Position numbers and translations under genes: made by a program
The notes under the pieces: generated by a model
Databases searched by the model: none
What the model was told of the DNA's origin: nothing
The model's input: the letters and a program-made list of their open reading frames with translations, nothing else
Shown: positions 55,752 to 64,000 of the stretch, in pieces
How positions within the stretch are numbered: position 1 is the first letter of the stretch
Layout: each line of letters begins with the position of its first letter
DNA from: Paraclostridium dentum
GTDB lineage: Bacteria > Bacillota > Clostridia > Peptostreptococcales > Peptostreptococcaceae
Reading direction: 5' to 3'
DNA: 64,000 nucleotides
NCBI RefSeq assembly: GCF_012922555.1
Contig: NZ_WIPK01000002.1
Span: forward strand, 1-64,000

Positions 55752-56360
55752 ATGGAGCCTATAGAACATAATGAGGACCTAAAAAAAATTATACTTGATA
55801 TGACCCAAAAAGAATTTCAAGGCTCAACCTCTAATAAAGGGGCTTTGAGGTATATTGAAGGTAAGATAAATTCGGTTATAGATGAAAGTATAAGTGAGTT
55901 TCATGATGAAGATTTAAATGTACAAACATATATAAAAACTTTAAAAAGAGGAGCATATCAACAAAATATAAGTGAGATTGCAAAAATAATTAAAGGCGAA
56001 GAAATTTTCAAATCAAAAGCAGAGTTAATAAAATTTGCTAGATATTTAGGAATGAGTGTAAATGCGAAGCAATCATATAAGATACTATTAAAAAAAGTAT
56101 CGACTAATATATATGAAAATAAAGATTATTACAATAAAAAATATATATACTATACAAAGAAAAACAGCACTTATATATTAGAGCCAGAAAAAATTAAAAA
56201 TTATCTAATTGAAAATTATAAGTCAAGGGCAAGAAATGATATGAAGTCTATTGCAAAAATCCTAAATATAGATACTAAAGAAGAAGAAGGTGCAGAAGAT
56301 ATACGAAAAAAAGTTATAAACTGCATAATAAAGGATAAACTAAGTAAAATTAAAAACTAA
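55752..56360 (+). CDS. Protein of unknown function with two SAP/Rho-N-like helices
   Basis: A 202-residue soluble protein I do not recognise. The middle and C-terminal parts contain similar helix-extended-helix units: ELIKFARYLGMSVNAKQSYK..LLKKV near 98-125, and DMKSIAKILNIDTKEEEGAE..RKKV near 168-192. These resemble SAP or Rho N-terminal motifs that bind nucleic acid, but the match is weak. GGGGGG lies 5 nt before ATG 55752, choosing it over the frame start at 55713. Monocistronic with a terminator. Confidence 0.65.
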   Translation: MEPIEHNEDLKKIILDMTQKEFQGSTSNKGALRYIEGKINSVIDESISEFHDEDLNVQTYIKTLKRGAYQQNISEIAKIIKGEEIFKSKAELIKFARYLGMSVNAKQSYKILLKKVSTNIYENKDYYNKKYIYYTKKNSTYILEPEKIKNYLIENYKSRARNDMKSIAKILNIDTKEEEGAEDIRKKVINCIIKDKLSKIKN

Positions 56361-56390
56361 GGCGCTATATATTAGCGTCTTAAGTTTTTT
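56359..56390 (+). terminator. Terminator after the unknown gene
   Basis: AAGGCGCTA/TAGCGTCTT stem with one G-T pair, TATAT loop, then AAGTTTTTT. Confidence 0.75.
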
Positions 56391-56429
56391 AACAACTAGA
56401 ATCAATTAGATTTAGGGGATGATTACAAA

Positions 56430-57182
56430 ATGATAAAAAAGCTATGGGCTATAATCTTTATAATTATAATAATTATTGGAAGTTGCTTTTTAGAAGTGAA
56501 GAAATTTACACCAAAAAAGGAAGTGAAAATAGTTAGTTATAATATACATAGTGGTTTAAATAAAGATATGTTTCCCAGTTTATTTGATATAATTGATTTT
56601 TTAAGAATAGAAAATGCAGATATTATATGTTTGCAAGAAGTAAATGAATCAGCAAAAGCAGGATTTCAAGTAAGTAGTTTAAAAGAAGATTTGGATATGT
56701 ATTCTCATTTTGGAGCAAATGTAGTTAAATTAGGGGCAAATTATGGACTTGCAACATACTCTAAATACAAAATAATAAGCCAAAACCATATATATTTAAG
56801 CAGCAAAACGGAGCAAAGGGGAATGCTACACACCGTGGTTAAATTAGGATTTGGAAGAAAATTAAATATCATAAATTTACACTTAGGACTAAATGATACA
56901 GAGAGAGAGAAACAACTAAAAGAAGTAGAATCTTTTGTTAAAAGTTTAGAGGATCCATACATAGTTGTGGGAGATTTTAATGATGGCAATATGAATATAA
57001 ATGAAGACATTTTTAAAGATGCAGCAACAAAAGTGAATAAAGATAACACGTTAACATTTTCAACTGCATTAGATAGAATTGACTATATTTTAGTTTCACC
57101 AGATATTGAAGTTATAGATTACGATGTATTAATGAAAAACATGTCAGATCATTATCCTATAGTATCAAAGTTTAAAATTTAG
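56430..57182 (+). CDS. Endonuclease/exonuclease/phosphatase-family protein, exported
   Basis: A 250-residue EEP-fold hydrolase. N-terminal hydrophobic segment (LWAIIFIIIIIIGSCFL) is a signal anchor, possibly a lipobox ending at Cys. Catalytic motifs are VSYNIHSGLN, CLQEVNES, INLHLGLND, VVGDFNDGN, DRIDYILVS and SDHYPIVS. Members cleave nucleic acid, phospholipids or sphingomyelin; the substrate here is unknown. Position outside the membrane argues against DNA repair. GGGGATG-type site precedes ATG. Confidence 0.85.
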   Translation: MIKKLWAIIFIIIIIIGSCFLEVKKFTPKKEVKIVSYNIHSGLNKDMFPSLFDIIDFLRIENADIICLQEVNESAKAGFQVSSLKEDLDMYSHFGANVVKLGANYGLATYSKYKIISQNHIYLSSKTEQRGMLHTVVKLGFGRKLNIINLHLGLNDTEREKQLKEVESFVKSLEDPYIVVGDFNDGNMNINEDIFKDAATKVNKDNTLTFSTALDRIDYILVSPDIEVIDYDVLMKNMSDHYPIVSKFKI

Positions 57183-57244
57183 GAATAAATCATTTTTTTG
57201 TTGAATATATATTAGTAAATATATTTAAACGGGGGGACAAACTA

Positions 57245-58189
57245 ATGAATAAGAGAAGAAATATCTATAGAGGTATGAATAGAAGAAGAAACCATATATC
57301 AAAAGGTATAACTGTAGGACTAGTTGTAGTCGTATTAGCAGGAGGAGCATTTTTTATAAAAAAATCTGATTTTAGTTTTACAGAAAAGATAAGCAGTTTA
57401 AATATTTTCAATAAAAAAGAGTTAGGATTTAAAGAATTTTCATATAAAGACTTATTAGGAAAAGGCGATGATTCGAAAATAGAAGGAAAAACAGCAGGTA
57501 AAAGTAAAGATAAAGAAGTGAAAAAAGAACAAGAAGTATCAAATGTTAGTAATGAAAATGCAAAAGTAGCAACTGTTAAAGATTGGGGAATATATTCAAT
57601 TCAAATAGCTGCAATAGATAATGAAGAAGAGTTAAAGCAAATACAAAATAAATTAAGTGAATTAAAAGTACCATTTTCTACTGTTGAAGTAGACAAAGTT
57701 CAAAAGGTTCAAACATATCCTTCATTTAAAGAAGAAGAAAGCAGAAAGAATTTAGAGACATTAAAAAAAGATTTTCCAGATGCTTTTGTAACTAAATTAG
57801 AAATACCTATGCTTAGCTTGCAGTATACAGAAAAGTATTCTTATGTAGAAAGTATCTGTGGGGAGTTAAATAATTTAATAACTAACTTTGAAGAAGAATC
57901 TAAATTATGGGATAAAAATGAAAGTAATATAGATAAAGAAAACTATAAAAATATAATTAATAATAGATTATCTATTTTAGATAAAGTTGAAAAAAATGCA
58001 AAAGATATTGATTATGATGGAATGAAAGGATTTAAGGAAAATCTACTAAAGTATACAGAGTCTGTAAAAGATAAATCAAAAAATAGCATGGAAATGGTAG
58101 AAAAAGACCAATTTAATATAAGCGAAAGTTTACTAATGTCATCTATGCAAGGATATTATAGCTTTATAAATTCTATTAAATCTATTTAA
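57245..58189 (+). CDS. SPOR-like domain membrane protein upstream of rnf
   Basis: A 314-residue bitopic protein. A basic cytoplasmic N-terminus (MNKRRNIYRGMNRRRNHIS) precedes one membrane helix (ITVGLVVVVLAGGAFFI). A Lys/Glu linker follows. A region near 113-180 (GIYSIQIAAIDNEEELKQIQ, FKEEESRKNLETLKKDFPDA) fits a SPOR peptidoglycan-binding fold. The last 120 residues are helical. SPOR proteins act at division septa or spore engulfment. From memory a related gene precedes rnfC in C. difficile. CGGGGGGA precedes ATG. Confidence 0.75.
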   Translation: MNKRRNIYRGMNRRRNHISKGITVGLVVVVLAGGAFFIKKSDFSFTEKISSLNIFNKKELGFKEFSYKDLLGKGDDSKIEGKTAGKSKDKEVKKEQEVSNVSNENAKVATVKDWGIYSIQIAAIDNEEELKQIQNKLSELKVPFSTVEVDKVQKVQTYPSFKEEESRKNLETLKKDFPDAFVTKLEIPMLSLQYTEKYSYVESICGELNNLITNFEEESKLWDKNESNIDKENYKNIINNRLSILDKVEKNAKDIDYDGMKGFKENLLKYTESVKDKSKNSMEMVEKDQFNISESLLMSSMQGYYSFINSIKSI

Positions 58190-58216
58190 AAGTTGTTTAA
58201 AAAACAACTTTTTTAT
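58188..58216 (+). terminator. Terminator after the SPOR-like gene
   Basis: AAAGTTGTTT with its complement around AA, then T6. It begins within the stop codon. Confidence 0.8.
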
Positions 58217-58264
58217 TTTGAAAAAATTCTAGAAAAAAGTTGTTTTTTAGATTAAAATTAAGAT

Positions 58265-58315
58265 AATATTTTAACGATTGTTAAAATATTACTATGGATA
58301 TAGTATACTTATAAT
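58265..58315 (+). promoter_or_regulatory. Rnf operon control region with operator-like palindrome
   Basis: An 11-bp perfect inverted repeat AATATTTTAAC-gatt-GTTAAAATATT (58265-58290) lies next to two possible -10 boxes (TATACT 58304-58309, TATAAT 58310-58315). TTGTTAA within it (58278-58284) equals a half-site of the redox regulator Rex (TTGTTAA-N4-TTAACAA), but the second half-site is poor. Regulation by redox state is a guess. Confidence 0.45.
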
Positions 58316-58353
58316 AGAAAAAAGTTTAAATTAAGCCATAAGGGGGTAGAAGT

Positions 58354-59688
58354 ATGAAGCTCTTAACTTTCAAAGGAGGGATACATCCTCCATACAGAAA
58401 AGAGTATACCAACAGCAAACCGCTAGAAAAAGCTAAAGATCCTAAAGTTGTATACATTTCAATGCAACAACACATAGGAGCACCAGCAAAACCTATAGTA
58501 AAATTAGGTGATGTGGTTTGTGTAGGTCAAAAGATTGGTGAAATGCAAGGTTTTGTATCTGCAAACATTCATTCATCAGTGTCAGGAACAGTAATAGGAA
58601 TAAAAGATATTGACGTTCCTGGGGGAGTAAGCACATGTGTAATAATAGAAAACGATTTCAAAAATACTGTGCACGAAAGTGTGAAGCCTAAAGGGAGTTT
58701 AGACAGTTTAACAAAAGAAGAAATAATAGAAAGTATCAAAGAAGCAGGCATTGTTGGAATGGGAGGAGCTACATTCCCAACACATGTAAAAATTTCTCCA
58801 CCTCCAGATAAAAAGATAGATTTTGTCATATTAAATGGAGCAGAATGTGAGCCATATTTAACGGCAGATCACAGATTAATGATTGAAAATCCAGAAGATG
58901 TTGTATTTGGATTACAAGTTCTTATGAAGGCATTAAATGTAGATAAAGGCTACATAGGAATAGAAGTAAATAAGCCAGATGCAATAGAGGCTATTACAAA
59001 AGTAGCAAGCAAAATAAATAATATAGAAGTTGTAGGTCTTGAAGTTAAATACCCTCAAGGTGCAGAAAAACAACTTATATATGCTTGCACAAATAGAGAA
59101 GTACCATCAGGTGGACTTCCAATGGATGCAGGAGCTGTTGTAAACAATGTAGGTACAGCTGCACAAATAGCAAAAACTATAAAAACAGGTATGCCTCTTG
59201 TAGAAAGGATAACAACTATAACTGGAAATTGTATACAAGAACCAAAAAATCTTGTAACTAAAGTAGGAACACTTTTCTCTGAAATTATAGAAGAGTGTGG
59301 AGGACTTAAAACTGATAAAAAAGTTGGAAAAATAATAATGGGTGGACCTATGATGGGGATAGCTCAATACACTACAAACATACCTACTAATAAGGGTACA
59401 TCAGGAATATTATGTTTAGATGAAGCTGAAGCGACTATTCCTAAACCTAATAACTGTTTAAGATGTGGTAAGTGTCTAGATGTCTGTCCAGCATTTTTAC
59501 AACCGTTATACATAAGTGCATATAGCTTAAAAGGAGATTTTGAATCATCTGAAAAATTTAGAGCGCTAGATTGTATAGAGTGTGGATCATGTTCATTTAT
59601 ATGTCCAGCAAGAAGACCTCTACTTCAATCAATTAGAGTAGCTAAAAAAGAAATAATTGCATTAAAAAGAAAGCAATCAAATAAGTAA
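58354..59688 (+). CDS. rnfC: Rnf complex subunit RnfC
   Basis: A 444-residue peripheral subunit that links NAD(H) and ferredoxin sites. GGIHPPYRKEYT opens the protein; GIVGMGGATFPTHVK is the flavin/NADH-binding-like segment (compare NuoF). Two 4Fe-4S motifs close it: CLRCGKCLDVCPAFL and CIECGSCSFICPARRP. AAGGGGGT precedes ATG. It is first of the rnfCDGEAB operon. Confidence 0.97.
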   Translation: MKLLTFKGGIHPPYRKEYTNSKPLEKAKDPKVVYISMQQHIGAPAKPIVKLGDVVCVGQKIGEMQGFVSANIHSSVSGTVIGIKDIDVPGGVSTCVIIENDFKNTVHESVKPKGSLDSLTKEEIIESIKEAGIVGMGGATFPTHVKISPPPDKKIDFVILNGAECEPYLTADHRLMIENPEDVVFGLQVLMKALNVDKGYIGIEVNKPDAIEAITKVASKINNIEVVGLEVKYPQGAEKQLIYACTNREVPSGGLPMDAGAVVNNVGTAAQIAKTIKTGMPLVERITTITGNCIQEPKNLVTKVGTLFSEIIEECGGLKTDKKVGKIIMGGPMMGIAQYTTNIPTNKGTSGILCLDEAEATIPKPNNCLRCGKCLDVCPAFLQPLYISAYSLKGDFESSEKFRALDCIECGSCSFICPARRPLLQSIRVAKKEIIALKRKQSNK

Positions 59689-59703
59689 AAGTTAGGGGGA
59701 AAT

Positions 59704-60687
59704 ATGATGGATAATAAACTAATAGTGTCATCTTCTCCACATGTGAGAAGTAATGAAGATACATCATATATAATGAAACAAGTTATAATAGCTCTTTTAC
59801 CTGCAGCGCTAGCTGGTATATATTTCTTTAGATTAAGTGCTATTAACGTAATGTTTTGGTGCATATTAGGAGCTGTAGGCTTTGAATGGATATGCCAAAA
59901 AATAAGCAAAAAAGAATCTACTATTGGCGACTACTCAGCAGTCGTAACAGGATTATTATTGGCATTCAATGTTCCTGCATCTCTTCCATGGTGGATGTGT
60001 TTAGCAGGTTCGGCATTTGCAATAATAATTGTAAAAATGGTATTTGGTGGAATAGGAAATAACTTTATAAACCCTGCATTAGGGGCAAGAGCATTCTTAC
60101 TAGCATCATTTCCAGTAGCTATGACTACGTGGACAAAAACTGGAGTAAACTGGGTTAATTCAGGCAATTTAGACGCAGTTACAACAGCAACACCTTTAGC
60201 TGCATTAAAAGCAGGAGCTGAAGGTATAAATGTATTAAACAGTGGTGGAGTAAGCCTTTTTGATATGTTTGTAGGTAATATAGGTGGATGTATAGGTGAA
60301 ACATCTGCGATATTGCTTATATTAGGAGGATTATACTTAATGTACAAAGGTATAATCAATTACGTAATTCCTGTATTTTATATAGCTACAGTAGCAATAT
60401 TAATGTTTATATTAGGTGGATTTAATTTTGAGTTTGTAATGTATCAAATGGTAGCTGGAGGACTTATGTTAGGAGCATTCTTTATGCTTACAGACTATAC
60501 AACTTCTCCTATGACTAAAAAAGGTCAAATTATATATGCAATAGTAGCAGGGATTATAACTACAGTAATAAGACTTTATGGAGGTTATCCAGAAGGAGTA
60601 TCTTACTCTATACTATTTGTAAACGTAATGACTCCTCTTATTGATAAATACACTAGACCAAGAGTATTTGGGGAGGTGGCTAAATAA
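59704..60687 (+). CDS. rnfD: Rnf complex subunit RnfD
   Basis: A 327-residue integral membrane subunit with about nine helices that carries covalent FMN. The flavinylation site lies in TTATPLAALKAG. GGIGNNFINPALGARAFLLA is a conserved membrane block. Start could be ATG 59704 or ATG 59707; GGGGG at 59695-59699 fits 59707 slightly better. It ends one base inside the rnfG start. Confidence 0.96.
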   Translation: MMDNKLIVSSSPHVRSNEDTSYIMKQVIIALLPAALAGIYFFRLSAINVMFWCILGAVGFEWICQKISKKESTIGDYSAVVTGLLLAFNVPASLPWWMCLAGSAFAIIIVKMVFGGIGNNFINPALGARAFLLASFPVAMTTWTKTGVNWVNSGNLDAVTTATPLAALKAGAEGINVLNSGGVSLFDMFVGNIGGCIGETSAILLILGGLYLMYKGIINYVIPVFYIATVAILMFILGGFNFEFVMYQMVAGGLMLGAFFMLTDYTTSPMTKKGQIIYAIVAGIITTVIRLYGGYPEGVSYSILFVNVMTPLIDKYTRPRVFGEVAK

Positions 60688-61262
60688 TGAAGGATATATT
60701 TAGATTAGGCGCTATATTATTTGTAATATGTGCTGTAGCATCGCTTATGCTAAGTTTAACAAATAATATAACTGCACCAGTTATAGAACAAAGAAATATT
60801 CAAGCTAATAATGAATCTAGACAAGAAGTTCTTCAAGTAGCTGAAGAATTTAGTGAAGTAAAAGATGTAAAGGGTGATTTAATAGAAGAAGTTTACCAAG
60901 GTACAAAAGGTGGAGAAGTAGTTGGATATACTATAAAGACAACACCTAAAGGTTATGGAGGTAAAGTTGAAGTTATGGTTGGAATTTCTAATGATGGTAA
61001 AATCTCAGGAGTAAAAGTAGGAAACCATTCAGAAACACCAGGACTTGGATCAAAGTCAGCAGATCCTTCATTTAAAGATCAATACAATGGTAAAAGCACT
61101 AAAACTCCATTAAACGTAGTAAAGGGAAATGCTAGCAATGAAAATGATATAGTAGCTATATCTGGAGCAACTATAACTTCTAAGGCTGTAACAGCTGGTG
61201 TAAATGCAGCTATGGATGTATATGAACAAAAACTTATATCAATTAATGGAACGGGGGAATAA
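60687..61262 (+). CDS. rnfG: Rnf complex subunit RnfG
   Basis: A 191-residue subunit with one N-terminal helix (LGAILFVICAVASLMLSL) and an extracytoplasmic FMN-binding domain. SGATITSKAV holds the threonine that binds FMN covalently; VGNHSETPGLGSK is the other family block. Starts at the last base of rnfD behind GGAGGTGG. Confidence 0.96.
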   Translation: MKDIFRLGAILFVICAVASLMLSLTNNITAPVIEQRNIQANNESRQEVLQVAEEFSEVKDVKGDLIEEVYQGTKGGEVVGYTIKTTPKGYGGKVEVMVGISNDGKISGVKVGNHSETPGLGSKSADPSFKDQYNGKSTKTPLNVVKGNASNENDIVAISGATITSKAVTAGVNAAMDVYEQKLISINGTGE

Positions 61263-61265
61263 AAC

Positions 61266-61862
61266 ATGGGTTTAGGAAAAATAATTAAAAATGGATTAAT
61301 AGATGAAAACCCAACGCTTGTTCAAGTAATAGGTATGTGTCCTACATTAGCAGTTACAACTTCAGCTATAAATGGATTAGGGATGGGTCTTTCTACTACA
61401 GCAGTACTAATTTGTTCAAACGTGGCTATATCCATGATGAGAAAATTTGTGCCATCTAAGATAAGAATACCAGCTTTCGTAGTAGTAATCGCAACATTTG
61501 TTACTATGGTTGGAATGTTGCTTAAAGCATATATTCCAGCACTTGATAAAGCACTAGGGTTATTTATACCATTAATAGTTGTTAACTGTATAATATTAGC
61601 TCGTGCAGAAAGTTTTGCATCTAAAAATAAACCAGTTGAGTCAGCAGCTGACGGATTAGGTATGGGTCTTGGATTTGCGTTATCATTAACAGCATTAGGA
61701 GCAATAAGAGAAATACTTGGAAATGGTAGTTTATTTGGATTTGCACTATTTGGAGCATCTTTCCAACCAGCTTTATTATTTATATTACCGCCAGGAGCTT
61801 TCCTAACATTAGGATTTTTACTTGCAGGGTTTAATAAATTAAAAGATAAGAAAGCTAATTAG
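61266..61862 (+). CDS. rnfE: Rnf complex subunit RnfE
   Basis: A 198-residue six-helix membrane subunit, paralogue of Rnf[21 protein letters not shown] and [19 protein letters not shown] are family motifs; the paired Cys in the half-membrane helices (GMCPTL, VNCIIL) bind the intramembrane iron-sulfur centre. It begins 3 nt after rnfG. Confidence 0.96.
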   Translation: MGLGKIIKNGLIDENPTLVQVIGMCPTLAVTTSAINGLGMGLSTTAVLICSNVAISMMRKFVPSKIRIPAFVVVIATFVTMVGMLLKAYIPALDKALGLFIPLIVVNCIILARAESFASKNKPVESAADGLGMGLGFALSLTALGAIREILGNGSLFGFALFGASFQPALLFILPPGAFLTLGFLLAGFNKLKDKKAN

Positions 61863-61873
61863 GAGGGATATAT

Positions 61874-62449
61874 ATGAATTTAATACTTTTATTTTTAAGT
61901 GTTGTATTAGTTAACAATGTTATAACATCTCAGTTTTTAGGTATTTGTCCATTCTTGGGAGTTTCTAAAAAAGTAGATACAGCAGTAGGAATGGGTGTTG
62001 CAGTTACATTTGTTTTAACTCTAGCATCTTTTATAACATATTTCGTACAAAAAATATTAGAAATAACTAATAATCAATTTTTACAAACAATAGCGTTTAT
62101 ATTAGTAATAGCATCTATAGTTCAGTTTGTTGAAATGGTAATACAAAAAATGAGTCCATCTTTATACCAAGCACTAGGAGTATTTTTACCCCTTATAACT
62201 ACAAACTGTGCAGTTTTAGGTATAGCTTTAGTTAATGTTCAAAATGGATATAACTTAGTTGAAACTATGGTAAATGGATTTGGAGCAGGTGTAGGATTTA
62301 CTTTAGCTATAGTTTTATTTGCAGGGATAAGAGAAAGATTAGAATTAGCAGATATTCCTGAAAGTTTTAAAGGATTTCCAATAACACTAATATCAGCAAG
62401 TTTAATGTCTATAGCATTTTTAGGCTTTGCAGGGCTTATAAAGCTATAA
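61874..62449 (+). CDS. rnfA: Rnf complex subunit RnfA
   Basis: A 191-residue six-helix membrane subunit. [20 protein letters not shown] and [18 protein letters not shown] contain the matching cysteines to RnfE. AGGAGGG precedes ATG. Together with RnfD and RnfE it forms the ion-moving core. Confidence 0.96.
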   Translation: MNLILLFLSVVLVNNVITSQFLGICPFLGVSKKVDTAVGMGVAVTFVLTLASFITYFVQKILEITNNQFLQTIAFILVIASIVQFVEMVIQKMSPSLYQALGVFLPLITTNCAVLGIALVNVQNGYNLVETMVNGFGAGVGFTLAIVLFAGIRERLELADIPESFKGFPITLISASLMSIAFLGFAGLIKL

Positions 62450-62465
62450 GTTAGGGGTGAGATAA

Positions 62466-63437
62466 TTGGCTATAATTAATTCAATTTTAGTTTTAGGTGT
62501 AATGGGGTTAATATTTGGAGCAATTTTAGCGTATGCTTCTAAGAAGTTTGCGGTTGAAGTTGATGAAAGAGTAGAATCAATACTTGAAGTATTACCTGGA
62601 GCAAACTGTGGAGGATGTGGATTCCCAGGATGTGGAGGTTTAGCAAGTGCTATAGTTGAAGGAAATGCACCTGTAAATGGTTGTCCTGTTGGCGGTAGCG
62701 AATGTGCAGATAAAATAGGAGAGATAATGGGTGTATCATCAGAAGCAGGGGAAAAGAAAGTAGCTAACATTATATGTAGCGGAAATTGCTCTGTTTCAAA
62801 AGAAAAATATTTATATGAAGGTATAAATGATTGTAGAGCAGCAAGTGCTTTAAATGGAGGTTCTAAAGATTGTAAATATGGATGTTTAGGACTTGGAACA
62901 TGTGTAAGTGTTTGTCAGTTTGATGCAATTAAATTGATAGATGGAGTAGCTGTTATAGATGAAGAAAAATGTGTGCTTTGTGGTAAGTGTATGGATGTTT
63001 GTCCTAAGGGATTAATAACTGAAAAACCTGTTAAAAACAAAGTATTTGTATCTTGTAACAGTAAAGATTTTGGGAAAACAGTAAAAGATAAGTGTAGTGT
63101 AGGATGTATAGGTTGTGGAATATGTGCAAAATCATGTCCATTTGATGCTATACATGTAGAAGATAAAATAGCTAAAATAGATTATAGTAAATGCGTACAA
63201 TGTATGATTTGCGTTGAGAAATGTCCAACAAAAGCTATAAAGGGTAATTTAAATGATAGAAAAAAAGTTACAATTGAAGAAGATAAGTGTGTAGGTTGTA
63301 CTATATGTAAAAAACAATGTAAGTTTGATGCAATTTCAGGAGAGTTAAAAGAAAAGCATAAGGTAGATACAGACAAATGTGTAGGATGTCATCTATGCGT
63401 TCAAAAATGTCCTAAAAAGGCTATTAAAATTTTATAA
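62466..63437 (+). CDS. rnfB: Rnf complex subunit RnfB, multi-cluster ferredoxin type
   Basis: A 323-residue subunit that accepts electrons from ferredoxin. An N-terminal helix (INSILVLGVMGLIFGAILAY) is followed by the CGGCGFPGCGG cluster domain and then six ferredoxin-type motifs: CLGLGTCVSVC, CVLCGKCMDVCP, CIGCGICAKSCP, CVQCMICVEKCP, CVGCTICKKQC and CVGCHLCVQKCP. This is longer than proteobacterial RnfB and like acetogen/clostridial forms. It starts at TTG 62466 behind AGGGGTGAG. Last gene of the operon. Confidence 0.95.
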   Translation: MAIINSILVLGVMGLIFGAILAYASKKFAVEVDERVESILEVLPGANCGGCGFPGCGGLASAIVEGNAPVNGCPVGGSECADKIGEIMGVSSEAGEKKVANIICSGNCSVSKEKYLYEGINDCRAASALNGGSKDCKYGCLGLGTCVSVCQFDAIKLIDGVAVIDEEKCVLCGKCMDVCPKGLITEKPVKNKVFVSCNSKDFGKTVKDKCSVGCIGCGICAKSCPFDAIHVEDKIAKIDYSKCVQCMICVEKCPTKAIKGNLNDRKKVTIEEDKCVGCTICKKQCKFDAISGELKEKHKVDTDKCVGCHLCVQKCPKKAIKIL

Positions 63438-63450
63438 TGTGGATATTATA

Positions 63451-63486
63451 GAGATATGGATATTTTCCATATCTCCTATTTTTTTA
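63451..63486 (+). terminator. Terminator of the rnf operon
   Basis: GAGATATGGA/TCCATATCTC stem with TATTT loop and T-rich tail. Confidence 0.85.
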
Positions 63487-63594
63487 GAAAAAATAAAAAT
63501 TGTAACTAGAGTGTAACAAAAACGTTCGACATTAACGTTGAATTTTTTACAATATAATGATAAACTAAATAAGTATCAAAAAAGAGGTGAATTA

Positions 63595-64000
63595 ATGAAT
63601 ATAATATTGGCATCAGGATCGCCTAGAAGAAAAGAGATTTTAGAAAATACAAATCTTAAATTTTCTGTCATAACTAGCGATATAGATGAAATAATATTTG
63701 AAAATGAGGAGCCTATACAACTAGTTTTAAGACTAGCATTTGAAAAATGTATGAGTGTTGCTCAAAACAATCCAAGTGATTTAGTTATTGGAGCTGACAC
63801 TATTGTTGTTTTAGACAATGAAATTTTAGGGAAACCTAAAAATGAAGAAGAAGCTTTTAAAACGTTAAGCAAATTATCGAATAGAGAACATCAAGTAATA
63901 ACAGGAATGAGCATAGTAAACTTAGAAAATGAAAAAAAGTTAGTGGACTATGCTATAAGTAATGTTAAATTTAAAAAATTAACTGACCAAGATATAAAGG
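63595..64000 (+). CDS. maf: Maf-family nucleotide pyrophosphatase, 5' part
   Basis: The first 135 residues; the gene runs past the window edge. ILASGSPRRKEILE is the phosphate-binding start of Maf proteins, VIGADTIVVLDNEILGKPKN the metal site, and LSNREHQVITGMSIV a further family motif. Maf enzymes hydrolyse non-canonical nucleoside triphosphates (dTTP/UTP type) and are linked to septum control. AAAGAGGTG precedes ATG 63595; an AT-rich promoter with TATAAT at 63553-63558 lies upstream. Confidence 0.93.
   Translation, partial: MNIILASGSPRRKEILENTNLKFSVITSDIDEIIFENEEPIQLVLRLAFEKCMSVAQNNPSDLVIGADTIVVLDNEILGKPKNEEEAFKTLSKLSNREHQVITGMSIVNLENEKKLVDYAISNVKFKKLTDQDIK

Noticed and set aside
63521-63558. 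Double AACGTT element before maf as an operator
   Set aside because: Two copies of a 6-base self-complementary word 13 nt apart are too little to support a site, and no regulator is suggested.

Overview
This is an AT-rich chromosomal segment of an anaerobic, spore-forming Firmicute. I place it in the Peptostreptococcaceae, near Clostridioides, Paeniclostridium, Paraclostridium or Romboutsia. The evidence is an orthologue of the C. difficile exosporium protein CdeC, a six-gene Rnf complex, pyruvate:ferredoxin oxidoreductase, an alpha/beta-type SASP and a SpoVB-like flippase. Other traits are frequent TTG/GTG starts and very G-rich Shine-Dalgarno sequences. Species cannot be fixed from sequence reading alone.

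Layout. 1-180: end of a 5S rRNA gene and a long hairpin. 329-1735: mnaA and a small unknown gene, closed by a 46-nt perfect palindrome. 1819-13887: a five-gene helicase/nuclease operon. Its last two genes are ordinary addB and addA. Its first three encode a catalytically dead SF1-like helicase, an intact UvrD-type helicase and a free-standing iron-sulfur PD-(D/E)XK nuclease, which together look like a second AddAB complex split into parts. 14000-15123: a CpG-rich noncoding patch and a small siroheme sulfite reductase. 15358-21782: housekeeping genes (CNNM transporter, pepT, yfcE-like, nadK, rluA-like, NA37 nucleoid protein, acpP).

21929-24029: a membrane protein followed by five tiny Cys/Trp-rich two-helix proteins. 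Candidate sigma-K promoters precede three of the five. 24140-25153: ccpA. 25362-31973: a complete histidine-to-glutamate pathway (hutH, hutU, ftcD, hutI, fchA). 32015-38240: a basic and an acidic unknown protein, 6S RNA, an Asp-box beta-propeller protein, cdeC, a second small unknown and SpoVB. From memory, ccpA and cdeC lie three locus numbers apart in C. difficile (CD1064 and CD1067), so the hut block looks like an insertion into an ancestral sporulation neighbourhood.

38355-48441: PHP phosphatase, MocR regulator, DUF896, M18 aminopeptidase, LysR, lipoprotein, PFOR and SASP. 48458-48544: tRNA-Leu(CAA). 48683-58189: polA, coaE, lytic transglycosylase, peptide-binding lipoprotein, metal-binding protein, arginase, an unknown, an EEP-family hydrolase and a SPOR-like protein. 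58354-63437: rnfCDGEAB. 63595-64000: start of maf, cut by the window edge.

Metabolically, PFOR makes reduced ferredoxin and Rnf couples ferredoxin:NAD+ oxidoreduction to ion export. Histidine degradation, arginase and several peptidases fit an amino-acid fermenter. The most unusual items are the split AddAB-like trio, the array of tiny membrane proteins beside the exosporium genes, and two look-alike C-rich terminator hairpins on the minus strand. One of those hairpins has no gene in front of it and may mark a small RNA.
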